This document shows, piece after piece, positions 11,690 through 24,267 of a stretch of DNA of 64,000 bases. Source of the DNA: Ehretia macrophylla (taxonomy: Eukaryota; Streptophyta; Magnoliopsida; Boraginales; Ehretiaceae). Positions within the stretch are counted from its first letter, which is position 1; every line of letters begins with the position of its first letter. The position numbers and the translations under genes were made by a program. Where the stretch lies: the NCBI GenBank assembly GCA_037974665.1, contig CM075767.1:87756644-87820643 (forward strand). Reading direction: 5' to 3'. The notes under the pieces were generated by a model. It was not told the origin of the DNA. It searched no databases and saw nothing but the letters and a program-made list of their open reading frames with translations.

Positions 11690-12246
11690 TTTTTCAATTT
11701 TTTTTACTTCGGTTAGGGTTGCCAAGATACTTTATCCACCACATTTCGATTATCGAATCCATGGCAACTTGGGCAAGACAAGTTCGCTGCACGTGGAGGC
11801 TGGGCCCGCAAACCAAGGGCGTAGGGTTGGTGACCAGGTCTCCGCCGCTCCGATACCCATAACTTTTGATCCGTAAGGAGTTATGCGGCGCACAACATAC
11901 CGTAGCAAAGCTCTTCGAGAGATATACAACGGGGGCAGTGAGCTTGCTCACTGTGCCCCTTTTTGGAGCTCAAAATCGAACATTTTCATCTGTTTTGGGC
12001 CACTTTCCTACTTTTGCTCTATTTTTCGATCACGGATCGTACGTCGTGAGCTGTTAAAAGGACGAAAACCTTATTCGCGGGACATTAGAAGGCCCCAAAA
12101 TGCATCGATAATAGGTCTTGCGAGGATGCTGCATTGTTGAAGCGGATGGGTTGTCGTTAAGCCCATTAGGCCTTTTGAATGGGCCATCTCTCTAGGTTGG
12201 GACTATGAACCATTAACACATAAAGGTATTATGCCCTCAACATGAC

Positions 12247-12366
12247 TGGTGCGATCATACCAGCACTAATGCACCGGATCCCATCAGAACTCCGAAGTTA
12301 AGCGTGCTTCGACGAGAGTAGTACTAGGATGGGTGACCCCCCGGGAAGTCCTTGTGTTGCACCCCC
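12247..12366 (+). rRNA. 5S rRNA: 5S rRNA gene copy
   Basis: G1T, G64C, G66A, T96C, C107T; the A box end is altered. Confidence 0.95.
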
Positions 12367-12924
12367 CTTTTCAATTTTTTTTGCCCCAGTTAGGGTTGCC
12401 AAGATTCTTTATCCACCACATTTCTATTACCTAATTCCATGGCACCTTGGGCAAGACAACTTCGCTTCACGTCGAGGCTAGGCCCACAAACCGATGGCGT
12501 AGGGCTTGTGACTAGATCTCCGTCACGCCGGAGCCAATATCTTTTGATCCGTAAGGCGTTACGTGGCGCACAACATACTTTTGCAAAGCTCTCCGAGTGC
12601 TCTATGATGGGGGCAGCCAGCTTGCTCGCTATGCCTATTTTTGGTGCCCAGAATCGAACATTTTTATTAGTTTCGGGCCACTTTTCTTTTTTTGCTCTGT
12701 TTGTCCATCCCAGATCGTACGTCGTGAGCTGTTAAAAGGGTGACAACCCTACTCACGGGAAATTAGAGGGCCCTACAACGTGTCGATATCACATCTTGCG
12801 AGGATGTTGCGTTGTTGAAGCAGATGTGTTGTCGTTAAGCCCAATGGGCCTTTTGAATGGGCCATCTCTCTAGGCTGGGACTGTGAACCGTTAACACATA
12901 AAGGAATTGTGCCCTCAACATGAC

Positions 12925-13044
12925 AGGTGCGAACATACCAACACTGATGCACCGGATCCCATCAGAACTCCGAAGTTAAGCGTGCTTGGGCGAGAGTAGT
13001 ACTAGGGTGGGTGACCCCCTTGGAAGTCCTCGTGTTGCACCCCC
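12925..13044 (+). rRNA. 5S rRNA: 5S rRNA gene copy
   Basis: G1A, T9A, G17A, A22G, A83G, G97T. Partner of 8861, sharing G17A and G97T. Confidence 0.95.
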
Positions 13045-13602
13045 CTTTTCAATTTTTTTTGCTCCGGTTAGTCTTGCCAAGATACTTTATCCACCACATT
13101 TCTATTATCGGATCCCACGGCACCTTGGGCAAGACAACTTCGCTTCACGCGGAGGCTGGGCCTACAAACTGAGGGCGGAGGGCTTGTGACCAGGGCTCTC
13201 TCGCTCCGGTGCTCATACCTTTTGATCCGTAAGGAGTTAGTTGGCGCACATCATACCGTTGCAAAGCTCTCTGAGAGCTCTACTATGTGGGTAGTTAGCT
13301 TGGTCGCTTTGCCAGTTTTTGGACCCCAAAATCGAACGTTTTCATCAGTTTCGGGCCACTTTTCTTCCTTTGCTCTGTTTTTCCATCCCGGATCGTACGT
13401 CGTGAGCTGTTAAAAGGACGACAACCTTACTCGCTGGACATTATTGGACCCTACAACCCGTCGATATCACATCCTGCGAGGATGCTGCGTTGTTGAAGCA
13501 TATGGGTTGTCGTTAAGCCCATTGGGCCTTTTGAATGGGCCATCTCTCAAGGTTGGGACTGTGAACCGTTAACACATAAAGGAATTGTGCCCTCAACATG
13601 AC

Positions 13603-13722
13603 CGGTGTTATCATACCAGCACTAATGCAACGGATCGCAATAGAACTCTGAAGTTAAGCGTGCTTAGGCGAGAGTAGTACTAGGATGAGGGACCCCCTGG
13701 GAAGTCCTCGTGTAGCACCCCC
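13603..13722 (+). rRNA. 5S rRNA: 5S rRNA gene copy, strongly diverged
   Basis: G1C, C6T, G7T, C28A, C35G, T38A, C39T, C47T, G64A, G86A, T88G, T112A. Partner of 9536. Confidence 0.92.
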
Positions 13723-14277
13723 TTTTCAATTTTTTTTCCTCCGGCTAGGGATGCCAAGATACTTTATCCACCATATTTCTATTATTGAATCCGACGGCAA
13801 CTTGGGCAAGACAAGTTCGCTTCACGTGGAGGTTAGGCCCGCAAATCGAGGCCGTAGGGCTTGTGACCAGGTCTCCGTCACTCCGATGCCCATAACTTTT
13901 GATCCGTAAGGAGTTACACGGCGTACAGCATACCGTTGCAAAGATCTCCGAGAGCTCTACGATGGGGGCAGTTAGTTTTCTTGCTTTGCACTTTTTGGAG
14001 CCCAAAATCGAACATTTTCATCTGTTTCGGGCTATTTTTCTTCTTTTGCTCTGTTTTTTCATCTCGAATCGTACGTCGTGAGTTGTTAAAAGGACGACAA
14101 TCTTATTCCCGGGACATTAGAGGTCCTAAAACGCATCGATAACACGTCTTTTGAGGATGCTGCATTGTTGAAGCGGATGTGATGTCGTTAAGCCCCTTGG
14201 GCATTTTGAGAAGGCCATCTCTCCAGGCTAGGACCGTGAACCGTTAACTCATAAAGGAATTGTGCCCTTAACATAAC

Positions 14278-14398
14278 GGATGCGATCATACCAACGCTAA
14301 TGCACCGGATCCCATCAGAACTCCGAAGTTAAAGCGTGCTTGAGCGAGAGTAGTATTACGATGGGTGACCCCCTGGGAAGTCCTCGTGTTGCACCCCC
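14278..14398 (+). rRNA. 5S rRNA: 5S rRNA gene copy with 1-nt insertion
   Basis: Extra A after base 55, as in 10213. G3A, G17A, A19G, G65A, C78T, G81C. Confidence 0.93.
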
Positions 14399-14955
14399 CT
14401 TTTCAATTTTTTTGCTCCGTTTAGGGCTGCCAAGATACTTTATCCACCACATTTCTATTATCGAATCCCACGGTACCTTAGGCAAGATGACTTCACTTAA
14501 CGTGGAGGCTAGGTCGGCAAACCGAGGGCGTAGGGCTTGTGACCAGGTCTCCGTCGCTCCGGTGCCCATAACTTTTGATCCGTAAGGAGTTACAAGGCGC
14601 ACATCATATAGTTGCAAAGCTCCCTGAGAGCTCTACGACGGGGGGAGCCTGCTTGCTCATCGTGCCTCTTTTTGGAGCCCAAAATCGAATGTTTTCATCA
14701 GTTTTGGGCCACTTTTCTTCATTTGCTCTGTTTTTCCCTCCCGGATCGTATGTCGTGAGCTGTTAAAAGGACGATAACCTTACTCGCTGGACATTAGAGG
14801 GGCCTACAATGCGTCGATATCACGACTTGCGAGGATGTTGTTTTGTTAAAGCAGATGGGTTGTCATTAAGCCCATTGGGCCTTTTGAATGGGCCATCTCT
14901 CTTGGCTGGGACTGTGAACCGTTAACACATAAAGGAATTGTGCCCCCAACATGAT

Positions 14956-15075
14956 GGGTGGGATCATACCAGCACTAATGCACCGGATCCCATCAGAACT
15001 CCGAAATTAAGCGTGCTTGGGCGAGAGTAGTACTAGGATGGGTGATGCCCTTGGAAGTCCTCGTGTTGAACCCCC
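14956..15075 (+). rRNA. 5S rRNA: 5S rRNA gene copy
   Basis: C6G, G51A, C91T, C92G, G97T, C114A; C6G and C114A both break terminal stem pairs. Confidence 0.94.
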
Positions 15076-15633
15076 CTTTTCAATTTTTTTTACTTCGGTT
15101 AGGGTTGCCAAGATACTTTATCCACCACATTTCGATAATCGAATCCCACGGCAACTTGGGCAAGACAAGTTCGCTGGACGTGGAGGCTGGGCCCGCAAAC
15201 TAAGGACGTAGGGTTGGTGACCAGGTCTCCGCCGCTCCGGTACCCATAACTTTTGATCCGTAAGGAGTTACGCGGCGCACAACATACCGTTGCAAAGCTC
15301 TTCAAGAGATATACAACGGGGGCAGTGAGCTTGCTCACTGTGCCCCTTTTTGGAGCCCAAAATCAAACGTTTTCATCTGTTTCGGGCCACTTTTCTACTT
15401 TTGCTCTATTTTTCGGTCACGGATCGTACGTCGTGAGCTGTTAAATGGACGACAACCTTATTCGCGGGACATTAGAAGGCCCCAAAACGCATCGATAATA
15501 CGTCTTGCGAGGATGCTGTATTGTTGAAGCGGATGGGTTGTCGTTAAGCCCATTGGGCCTTTTGAATGGGCCATCTCTCTAGGCTGGGACTATGAACCGT
15601 CAACACATAAAGGAAGTGGGCCCTCAACAAGAC

Positions 15634-15753
15634 ATGTGCGATCATTCTTGCACTAATGCACCAGATCCCATCAGAACTCCGAAGTTAAGCGTGCTTGGGC
15701 AAGAGTAATACTAGGATGGGTGACCCCCTGGGAAGTCCTCATATTGCACCCCC
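15634..15753 (+). rRNA. 5S rRNA: 5S rRNA gene copy, diverged at 5-prime end
   Basis: G1A, G2T, A13T, C15T, A16T, G30A, G68A, G75A, G108A, G110A. The upstream block also differs (AAGTGGGCCC). Confidence 0.93.
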
Positions 15754-16311
15754 CTTTTCAATTTTTTTTACACTAGTTAGGGTTACCAAGATGCTTTATC
15801 CACCACATTTCTATTACCGAATCCCACGATACCTTGGGCAAGACAACTTCGCTTAACGAAGAGGCTGGGCCCGTAAACCGAGGGCGTAGGGATTATGACC
15901 AGATATCCGTCGCTCCGAAGCCCATAACTCTTGATCCGTAAGGAGTTACGCGGCGCACAGCATACTGTTGCAAAGCTCTCTGAGAGCTCTATGATGGGGG
16001 CAGCCAGCTTGCTCTCTATGCCCATTTTTGGAGCCCAAAATTGAACATTTTTATTAGTTTTGGGCCACTTTTCTTTTTTTGCTCTGTTTGTCCGTCCCGG
16101 ATCGTACGTCGTGAGCTGTTAAAAGGACGACAACCCTACTCGAGGGACATTAGAGGGCCCTACAACGTGTCGATATCACGTCTTGCGAGGATGTTGCATT
16201 GTTGAAGCAGATGTGTTGTCGTTAAGCCCAATGGGCCTTTTGAATGGGCCATCTCTCTAGGCTGGGACTGTGAACTGTTAACACATAAAGGAATTGTGCC
16301 CTCAACATGAC

Positions 16312-16430
16312 GGGGCGATCATACCAGCACTAATGCACCGGATCCCATCAAAACTCCGAAGTTAAGCGTGCTTGGGCGAGAGTAGTACTAGGATGGGTGA
16401 CCCCCTTGGAAGTCCTTGTGTTGCACCCCC
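16312..16430 (+). rRNA. 5S rRNA: 5S rRNA gene copy, 1-nt deletion
   Basis: T4 is missing (GGGGCGATC). G41A, G97T, C107T otherwise. Confidence 0.95.
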
Positions 16431-16988
16431 TATTTCAATTTTTTTTGCTCCGATTTTGGTTGCCAAGATACATTATCAACCACATTTCTATTATCAAATC
16501 CCACGGAACCTTGGGCAAAACAACTTCATTTCACGTGGAGGCTGGGCTCATAAACCGAGGGCGTAGGGCTTGTGACTAGGTCTCCGTCGCTCCGGTGCCC
16601 ATAACTTTTGATCCGTAAGGAGTTACGCAGCGCACAGCATACCGTTGCAAAACTCTCCGAGAGCTCTTCGACTGGGGCAGCCAGCTTCCTCGCTGAGCCC
16701 ATTTTTAGAGCCCAAAATCGAAAGTTTTCATCAGTTGCGGGCCACTTTTATTCTTTTGGTCTATTTTTTCATCTCGGATCGTACGTCGTGAGCTGTTAAA
16801 AGGACGACAACCCTACTCGTGGGACATTAGATGGCCCTACAACGTGTCAATATCACGTCTTTCGAGGATGCTGCGTTGTTGAAGTAGATGTGTTGTCGTT
16901 AAGCCCAATGGGCCTTTTGAATGGGCCATTTCTCTAGACTGGGACTGTGAACCATTAACACATAAAGTAATTATGCCCTCAACATTAC

Positions 16989-17108
16989 GGGTTCTATCAT
17001 ACTGGCACTAATGCACCGGATCCCATCAGAACTCCGAAGTTAAGCGTGCTTGGGCGAGAGTAGTACTAGGATGGGTGACCCCCTGTGAAGTCCTCGTGTT
17101 GCACCCCC
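16989..17108 (+). rRNA. 5S rRNA: 5S rRNA gene copy
   Basis: G5T, G7T, C15T, A16G, G98T. Bases 17-97 match the consensus, so the internal promoter is intact. Confidence 0.96.
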
Positions 17109-17664
17109 TTTTTAATTTTTTTTGCTCTGATTGGGGTTGCCAAGATACTTTATCCACCACATTTCTATTATCGAATCCCACAGGATCTTGGGCAAGACAA
17201 CTTCGCTTCACATGGAGGCTGGGCCCGAAAACCGAGGGCATAAGGCTTGTGACCAGGTTTTCGTCACTCCGGTGCCCATACCTTTTGATCCGTAAGAAAT
17301 TACGCGGCGCACAGTATACCGTTGGAAAGCTCTCCGAGAGCTTTACGACGGGGGCAGCGAGTTTGCTCCCTATTCCCCTTTTTAGAGCCTAAAATCGAAC
17401 GGTTTTATTAGTTTCAGGCCACTTTTCTTCTATTGCTCTGTTTTTCCATCCCGGATCGTACGTCGTGAGCTGTTAAAGGATGACAACCTTAGTCGCGGGA
17501 CATTAGAGGGCACTACAACTCGTCGATATCACGTCTTATGAGGATGCTGCGTTGTTGAAGCAGATAGGTTGTCGTTAGGCCCATTGGGCCTTTTGAATAG
17601 GCCATCTCTCTAGGCTGGGATTGTGAACCATTAACACATAAAGTAATTGTGCCCTCAACATAAC

Positions 17665-17784
17665 GGGTGCGATCATACTAGCACTAATGCACGGGATCCC
17701 ATCAGAACTCGGAAGCTAAGCATGCTTGGGTGAGAGTAGTACTAGGATGGGTGACCCCGTGGGAAGTCCTCGTGTTGTACCCCC
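17665..17784 (+). rRNA. 5S rRNA: 5S rRNA gene copy
   Basis: C15T, C29G, C47G, T52C, G58A, C67T, C95G, C114T. Its spacer lacks about 22 bp around 18170, so the unit is 655 bp. Confidence 0.94.
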
Positions 17785-18319
17785 CTTTTCAATTTTTTTT
17801 TGCTTCGGTTAGGGTTGCCAAGATACTTTATCCCCGAAATTTCTATTATCGAATCCCACGGCACCTTGGGCAAGACAACTTCACTTGAAGTGGAGGCTGG
17901 GCCCGAAAACCGACGGCGTAGGGCTTGTGACCAGGTCTCCATCGCTCCGGTGCCCATAACTTTTGATCCGTAAGGAATTACGCGGCACACAGCATACTGT
18001 TGCAAAGCACTCCGAGAGCTCTACGACGGGGGCAGCCAGCTTGCTGGCTATGTCCGATTTTGGACCCCAAAATCAAACGTTTTCATCAGTTTCGGGCCAC
18101 TTTTCTTTTTTTGCTCTGTTTTTCCGTCCCGGATCGCACCTCATGAGGTGTTAAAAGGACGACAACCATACAACGTGTCGATATCACGTCTTGCGACGAT
18201 GCTGCGTTGTTGAAGCAGATGGGTTGTCGTTAAGCCCATTGGGCCTTTTCAATGGGCCATGTCTCTAGGTTGGGACTGTGAACCGTTAACACATAAAAGA
18301 ATTGTGCTCTCAACATGAC

Positions 18320-18439
18320 GGGTGCGATCATACTAGCACTAATGCACCGGATCCCATCAGAACTCCGTAGTTAAGCGTGCTTGGGCTAGAGTAGTACTAG
18401 GATGGATGACCCCCTTGGAAGTCCTCGTGTCGTACCGCC
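18320..18439 (+). rRNA. 5S rRNA: 5S rRNA gene copy
   Basis: C15T, A49T, G68T, G87A, G97T, T112C, C114T. Confidence 0.95.
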
Positions 18440-18997
18440 TTTTTCAATTTTTTTTTGCTCTGGTTAGGGTTGCCAAGATACTTTATCAACCACATTTCAT
18501 AATCGAGTCCCACGGCACCGTGGGCAAGATAACTTCGCTTCACGTGGAGGCTGGGCCCACAAACCGAGGGCGTAGGGCTTGTGACCAGGTCTTCGTCGCT
18601 CCAGTGCCCATAACTTTTGATCCGTAAGGAGTTACATGGCGCACAACATACCGTTGCAAGGCTCTCTGAGAGCTCTACGATGGGGGCAGTTAGCTTGCTC
18701 GCTGTCAGTATTTTTGGAGCCCAAAATCGAATGTTTTCATCAGTTTCGGGCCACTTTTCTTCTTTTGCTCTATTTTTGAGTCCCGGATCGTATGTCATGA
18801 GCTGTTAAAAGGACGATAACTTTATTCGTGGGACATTAGAGGGCCCTAAAACACGTCGATATCATGTCTTGCAAGGATGTTGCGTTGTTGAAGCGGATGG
18901 GTTGTTGTTAAGCCCATTGGGCCTTTTGAATGGGCCATCTCTCTTGGCTGGGACTGTGAACCATTAACACATAAAGGAATTGTACCCGCAACATGAC

Positions 18998-19117
18998 GGG
19001 TGTGATCATACCAGCACTAATGCACCGGATCCCATCAGAACTCCGAAGTTAAGCGTGCTTGTGCGACAGTAGTACTAGGATGGGTGACCCCTTGGGAAGT
19101 CCTCGTGTTGCACCCCC
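18998..19117 (+). rRNA. 5S rRNA: 5S rRNA gene copy, near consensus
   Basis: C6T, G65T, G70C, C95T. Confidence 0.96.
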
Positions 19118-19675
19118 GTTTTCAATTTTCTTTGCTCCGGTTAAGGTTGCCAAGATACTTTACCCACCACATTTCTATTATCGAATCCCACGGGATCTTG
19201 GGCAAGACAACTTCGCTTCACGAGGAGGCTGGGCCCTCAAACCGAGGGCGTAGGGCTTGTGACCAGGTCTCCGTCGCTCCGGTGCCCATACATTTTGATC
19301 CGCAAGGAGTTACGCGGCGCACACCATAGCGTTGCAAAGCTCTCCGAGAGCTCTACAACGGGGGCAGCCAGCTTGCTCTTGGTTCCCCTTTTTGGAGCCC
19401 AAAATCGAACATTTTTATCAGTTTCGGGTCACTTTTCTTCTTTTGCTCTGTTTTTCTGTCCCGGATCCTACGTCGTGAGCTGTTAAAAGGACGACAACCA
19501 TACTCGCGGGACATTAGAGGGCATTACAACGCGTCGATATCACGTCTTACGAGGATGCTGCGTTGTTGAAGCAGATGGGTTGTCGTTAAGCCCATTGGGC
19601 CTTTTGAATGGGCAATCTCTCTAGGCTGGGACTGTGAACCATTAACACATAAAGTAATTGTGCCCTCAACATTAC

Positions 19676-19795
19676 AGGTGCGATCATACCAGAACTAATG
19701 CACCGGATCCCATCAGAACTCCGAAGTTATGCGTGCTTGGGCGAGAGTAGTACTAGGATGGGTGACCCCTTGGGAAGTCCACATGTTGCACCCCC
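19676..19795 (+). rRNA. 5S rRNA: 5S rRNA gene copy
   Basis: G1A, C18A, A55T, C95T, T106A, G108A. Its spacer carries rare variants also found after 29567. Confidence 0.95.
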
Positions 19796-20354
19796 CTTTT
19801 CTATTTTTTTTGCTCCAGTTAGGGTTGCCAAGATACTTTATCCACCACATTTCTATTATCGAATCCCATGGCACCATGGGCAAGACAACTTCGCATCACG
19901 TGGAGACTGGGCTCGCAAACCGAGGGTGTAGGGCTTGTGAACAGGTCTCCGTCGCTCCGGTGCCCACAACTTTTGATCTGTAAGGAGTTACGTGTTGCAC
20001 AGCATACCATTACAAAGCTCTCCGAGAGCTCTACGACGGGTGCAGCCAGCTTGTTCGCTGTGCCCCTTTTTGGAGCCCAAAATCGAACGTTTTCATTAGT
20101 TTCGGGCCGCTTTTCTACTCTTGCTATGTTTTTTCATCCCGGATCGTATGTCATGAGCTGTTAAAAGGACGACAACCTTACTCGCGGGACATTAGAGGGC
20201 ACTACAACGCGTCGATATCACGGCTTGCAGAGGATGCTGTGTTGTTGAAGCAGATGGGTTGTCGTTAAGCCCACTAGGCCTTTTGAATGGGACATTTCTC
20301 TAGGCTGCGACTGTGAACCGTTAACACATAAAGGAATTGTGCCCTCAACATGAA

Positions 20355-20474
20355 AGGTGCGATCATACCAGCACTAATGCACCGGATCCCATCAGAACTC
20401 CGAAGTTAAGCGTGCTTGGGCGAGAGTAGTACTAGGATGGGTGACCCCTTGGGAAGTCCTCGTGTTGCACCCCA
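20355..20474 (+). rRNA. 5S rRNA: 5S rRNA gene copy, closest to consensus
   Basis: Only G1A and C95T within bases 1-119. The upstream ATAAAGGAATTGTGCC is intact, but -1 is A rather than C. Confidence 0.97.
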
Positions 20475-21033
20475 CTTTTCAATTTTTTTTTGCTCCGGTT
20501 AGGGTTGCCAAGATACTTTATCCACCACATTTATGTTATCGAATCCCACGGCACCTTGGGCAAGACAACTTCACTTCACGTGGAGGTTGGGCCCGAAAAC
20601 CGAGGGCGTAGGGCTTGTGACCAGGTCTCCATCGCTCCGGTGCTCATAACTTTTGATCCGTAAGGAGTTACGCGGCACACAGCATACCGTTGCAAAGCAC
20701 TCCGAGAGCTCTACGACGGGAGACGTTAGCTTGCAAGCTTTGCCTATTTTTGGAGCCCAAAATTGAACATTTTCATCTGTTTTGGGCCACTTTTCTTCTT
20801 TTGCTCTGTTTTTCCATCCCGGATTGTACATCGTGAGCTATTAAGAGGACAACAACCTTATTCGCGGGACATTAGAGGGCCCTAAAATGCATCGATATCA
20901 CGTCTTGCGAGGATGCTGCGTTGTTGAAGCGGATGGGTTGTCTTTAAGCCCATTGGGCCTTTTGAATGGGCCATCTTTCTAGGCTGCGACTGTGAACCGT
21001 TAACAGATAAAGTAATTGTACCGTCAACATGAC

Positions 21034-21153
21034 GAGTGTGATCATACCAGCATTACTGCACCGGATCCCATCAGAACTCTGAAGTTAAGCGTGCTTGGGC
21101 GAGAGTAGTACTAGGATGGGAGACCCCCTGGGAAGTCCTCTTGTTGCACCCCG
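21034..21153 (+). rRNA. 5S rRNA: 5S rRNA gene copy
   Basis: G2A, C6T, C20T, A23C, C47T, T88A, G108T. Its spacer ends early, at the half-gene junction. Confidence 0.95.
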
Positions 21154-21495
21154 CTTTTCAAATTTTTTTGCTCCGGTTAGGGTTGCAAAGATACTTTATC
21201 CACCACATTTCTCTTTTCGAATGCCACGGCACGTTGGCCAAGGCAACTTCGCTTCAGGTGGAGGCCGGGCCCGCAAACCGAGGGCGTAGGGCTTTTGAGC
21301 AGGTCTCCGTCGCTCCGGTGCCCATAACTTTTGATCCGTAAGGAGTTACGCGGCGCACAACATACCGTTGCAAAGCTCTCTGAGAGCTCTACGATGGGGG
21401 CAGCCAGCTTGCTCGCTGCGCCCATTCTTGTAACCAAAAATTGAACGTTTTCATCAGTTTCAGGCCACATTTTTCTTCTTTTGCTCTGTGTTTCA

Positions 21496-21558
21496 GTGCT
21501 TGGGCGAGAGTAGTACTAGGATGGGTGACCACTTGGGAAATCCTCGTGTTGCACTCCC
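21496..21558 (+). pseudogene. 5S rRNA: 5S rRNA half gene, promoter and 5-prime half deleted
   Basis: Spacer sequence TTTTGCTCTGTGTTTCA runs straight into gene base 58 (GTGCTTGGGCGAG). About 273 bp, including the late spacer, promoter and bases 1-57, are missing. Remaining differences: C93A, C95T, G102A, C117T. The following spacer is normal. Confidence 0.94.
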
Positions 21559-22117
21559 CTTTTCAATTCTTTTTGCTGCGGTTAGCGTTGCCAAAATACT
21601 TTATCCACCACATTTCTATTAACGAATCCCACGGCACCTTGGGCAAGACAATTTCGCTTCACGTGGAGACCGGGCCCGCAAACCAAGGGCGTAGGGCTTG
21701 TGACAAGGTCTCCGTCGCTCCGGTGCCTATAACTTTTGATACGTATGGAGATACGTGGCGCCCAGCATACCGTTGCAAAGCTCTTCGAGAGCTCTACGAT
21801 GGGGTCAGCCAGCTTGCTCGCTTTACAAGTTTTTGGAGCCCAAAATCGAACGTTTTCATCAGTTTCGGGCCACTTTTCTTCTTTTGCTCTGTTTTTTCGT
21901 CCCGGATCGTAGGTTGTGAGCTGTTAAAATGATGACAAACTTACTCGCGGGACATTAGAGGGCCCTACAACGCGTCGATATCACGTCTTGCGAGGATGCT
22001 GCATCGTTGAAATGGATGGGTTGTCGTTAAGCCCATTGGGCCTTCTGAATGGGCCATCTCTTTAGGATGGGACTGTGAACCATTAACACATAAATAAAAG
22101 TTGCCCTCAACGTTGAC

Positions 22118-22237
22118 GGGTGCGATCATACCAGCACTAATGCACCGGATCCCATCAGAACTTTGAAATTAAGCGTGCTTGGGTGAGAGTAGTACTAGGA
22201 TGGGTGACCCCCTGCGAAGTCCTCGTGTCGCACCCCC
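22118..22237 (+). rRNA. 5S rRNA: 5S rRNA gene copy
   Basis: C46T, C47T, G51A, C67T, G98C, T112C. The TATA-like block reads ATAAATAAAAG, unlike other units. Confidence 0.95.
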
Positions 22238-22794
22238 CTTTTCAACTTTTTTTGCTCCGGTTAGGGTTGCCAAGATACTTTATCCACCACATTTCTATTA
22301 TCGAATCCCACGACACCTTGGGCAAAACAACTTCGCTTCACGTGGAGGCTGGGCCCGCAAACCGAGGGCGTAGGGCTTGTGACCCGGTCTTTGTCGCTCC
22401 GGTGCCCATAACTTTCTATCCGTAAGCAGTTACGCAGCGCACAACATACCGTTGGAAAGCTCTCCGAAAGCTCTACGAAGGGGGCAGCCAGCTTGCTCAC
22501 TGTGCCCTTTTTGTAGCCCAAAATCTAACGTTTTCATCTGTTTTAGGCCACTTTTCTTCTTTTGCTCTATTTTTCGGTCCCGGATCGTACGTCGTGAGCT
22601 GTTAAAAGGATGACAACCCTACTCGCAGGACATTAGAGGGCCCTACAACGCATCAATATCACGTCTTGCGAGGATGCTGCGTTGTTGAAGCAGATGGGTT
22701 GTCGTCAAGCCCATTGGGCCTTTTGAATGGGCCATCTCCCAAGGCTGGGACTGTGAACCGTTAACACATAAAGGAATTGTGCCTTCAACATGAC

Positions 22795-22914
22795 GGGAGT
22801 GTTCATGCCAGCACTAATGCACCGGATCCCATCAGAACTCCGAAGTTAAGCGTGTTTGGGCGAGAGTAGTACTAGGATGGGTGACCCCTTAGGAAGTCCT
22901 CGTGTTGCACCCTC
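22795..22914 (+). rRNA. 5S rRNA: 5S rRNA gene copy, type A of dimeric repeat
   Basis: T4A, C6T, A8T, A13G, C61T, C95T, G97A, C119T. Confidence 0.95.
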
Positions 22915-23472
22915 CTTTTCAATGTTTTTTGCTCCGGTTAGGGTTGCCAAAATACTTTATCCACCACATTTCTATAATCGAATCCCACGGCACCTTGGGC
23001 AAGACAACTTCGCTTCACGTGGAGGCTGGGCCCGCAAACTGAGGGCGTAGAGCATGTAACCAGGTCTCCGTCGCTCCGGTGCCCATAACTTTTGATCCGT
23101 AAGGAGTTACGTGGTGCACAGCATACCGTTGCAAAGCTCTCCGAGAGCTCTACGATGGGGGCAGCCAGCTTGCCCGTTGTGCCCATTTTTGAAGCCAAAA
23201 ATCGAACGTTTTCATCAGTTTCGGGCCACTTTTCTTCTTTTGCTCTGTTTTTCCATCCCGGATCGTAAGTCGTGAGCTGTTAAAAGGTCGACAACCTTAT
23301 TCGTGGGACACTAGAGGGCCCTAAAACGCGTCAATATCACGTCTTGCGAGGATGCTGCGTTGTTGAAATGAATGGTTTGTTGTTAAGACCATTGGGCCTT
23401 TTGAATGGGCCATCTCTCTAGGCTGGGACTGTGAACTGTTAACACATAAAGGAAATGTGCCCTCAACATGAC

Positions 23473-23592
23473 GATTGGGATCATACCAGCACCAATGCAC
23501 CGGATCCCATAAGAACTCTGAAGTTAAGCGTGCTTGGGCGAGAGTAGTACAAGGATGGGTGACCACCTGAGAAGTCCTCATGTTGCACCCCC
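23473..23592 (+). rRNA. 5S rRNA: 5S rRNA gene copy, type B of dimeric repeat
   Basis: G2A, G3T, C6G, T21C, C39A, C47T, T79A, C93A, G98A, G108A. Confidence 0.94.
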
Positions 23593-24147
23593 CTTTCAAT
23601 TTTTTTTGCTCTGGTTAGGGTTGCCAGGATACTTTATCGACCACATTTCTATTATCGAATCCCACGGCACCTTGGGCAAGACAACTTCGCTTCACGTGGA
23701 GTCTGGCACCGCAAACCGAGGGCGTAGGGCTTGTGACCAGGTCTCCGTCGCTTCGGTGCCGATAACTTTTGATCCGTAAGGAGTTACGCGGCGCACAGCA
23801 TACCGTTGCAAAGCTCTCCAAGAGCTCTATGACAGGTGCGGCTAGCTTGCTTGCAGTGCCCTTTTTGGAGCCCAAAATCGAACGTTTTCATCAGTTTCAG
23901 ACAACTTTTCTTGTTTTGCTGTATTTTTCCGTCCTGGATCGTACATCGTGAGCTGTGAAAAAGACGGCAACCTTCCTCGCGGGACATTAGAGGGCCCTAC
24001 AACGCGCCGATATCAAGTCTTGCGAGCATGCTGCGTTGTTGAAGCAGATGGGTTGTCGTCAAGCCCATTGGGCATTTTGAATGGGCCATCTCTCTAGGCT
24101 GGACTGTGAACCGTTAACACATAAAGGAATTGTGCCTTCAACATGAC

Positions 24148-24267
24148 GGGGGTGTTCATGCCAGCACTAATGCACCGGATCCCATCAGAACTCCGAAGTT
24201 AAGCGTGTTTGGGCGAGAGTAGTACTAGGATGGGTGACCTCTTAGGAAGTCCTCGTGTTGCACCCCC
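24148..24267 (+). rRNA. 5S rRNA: 5S rRNA gene copy, type A of dimeric repeat
   Basis: T4G, C6T, A8T, A13G, C61T, C93T, C95T, G97A. Confidence 0.95.

Larger units (their letters stand above)
8861..16311 (+). repeat. Tandem segmental duplication of 5S units (6 + 5 units)
   Basis: Units at 8861, 9536, 10213, 11570 and 12247 share private variants with 12925, 13603, 14278, 14956 and 15634 respectively; the unit at 10892 has no counterpart. Examples: TATCGGATCCC with GGGCGGAGGG (8861/12925); GTGTAGCACC (9536/13603); the extra A in GTTAAAGCG and CATCATATAGTT (10213/14278); AGATATACAACGGGGG with TTGCTCACTGTGCCCC (11570/14956). Offsets are about 4065 bp before the missing unit and 3387 bp after it. 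Confidence 0.8.
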
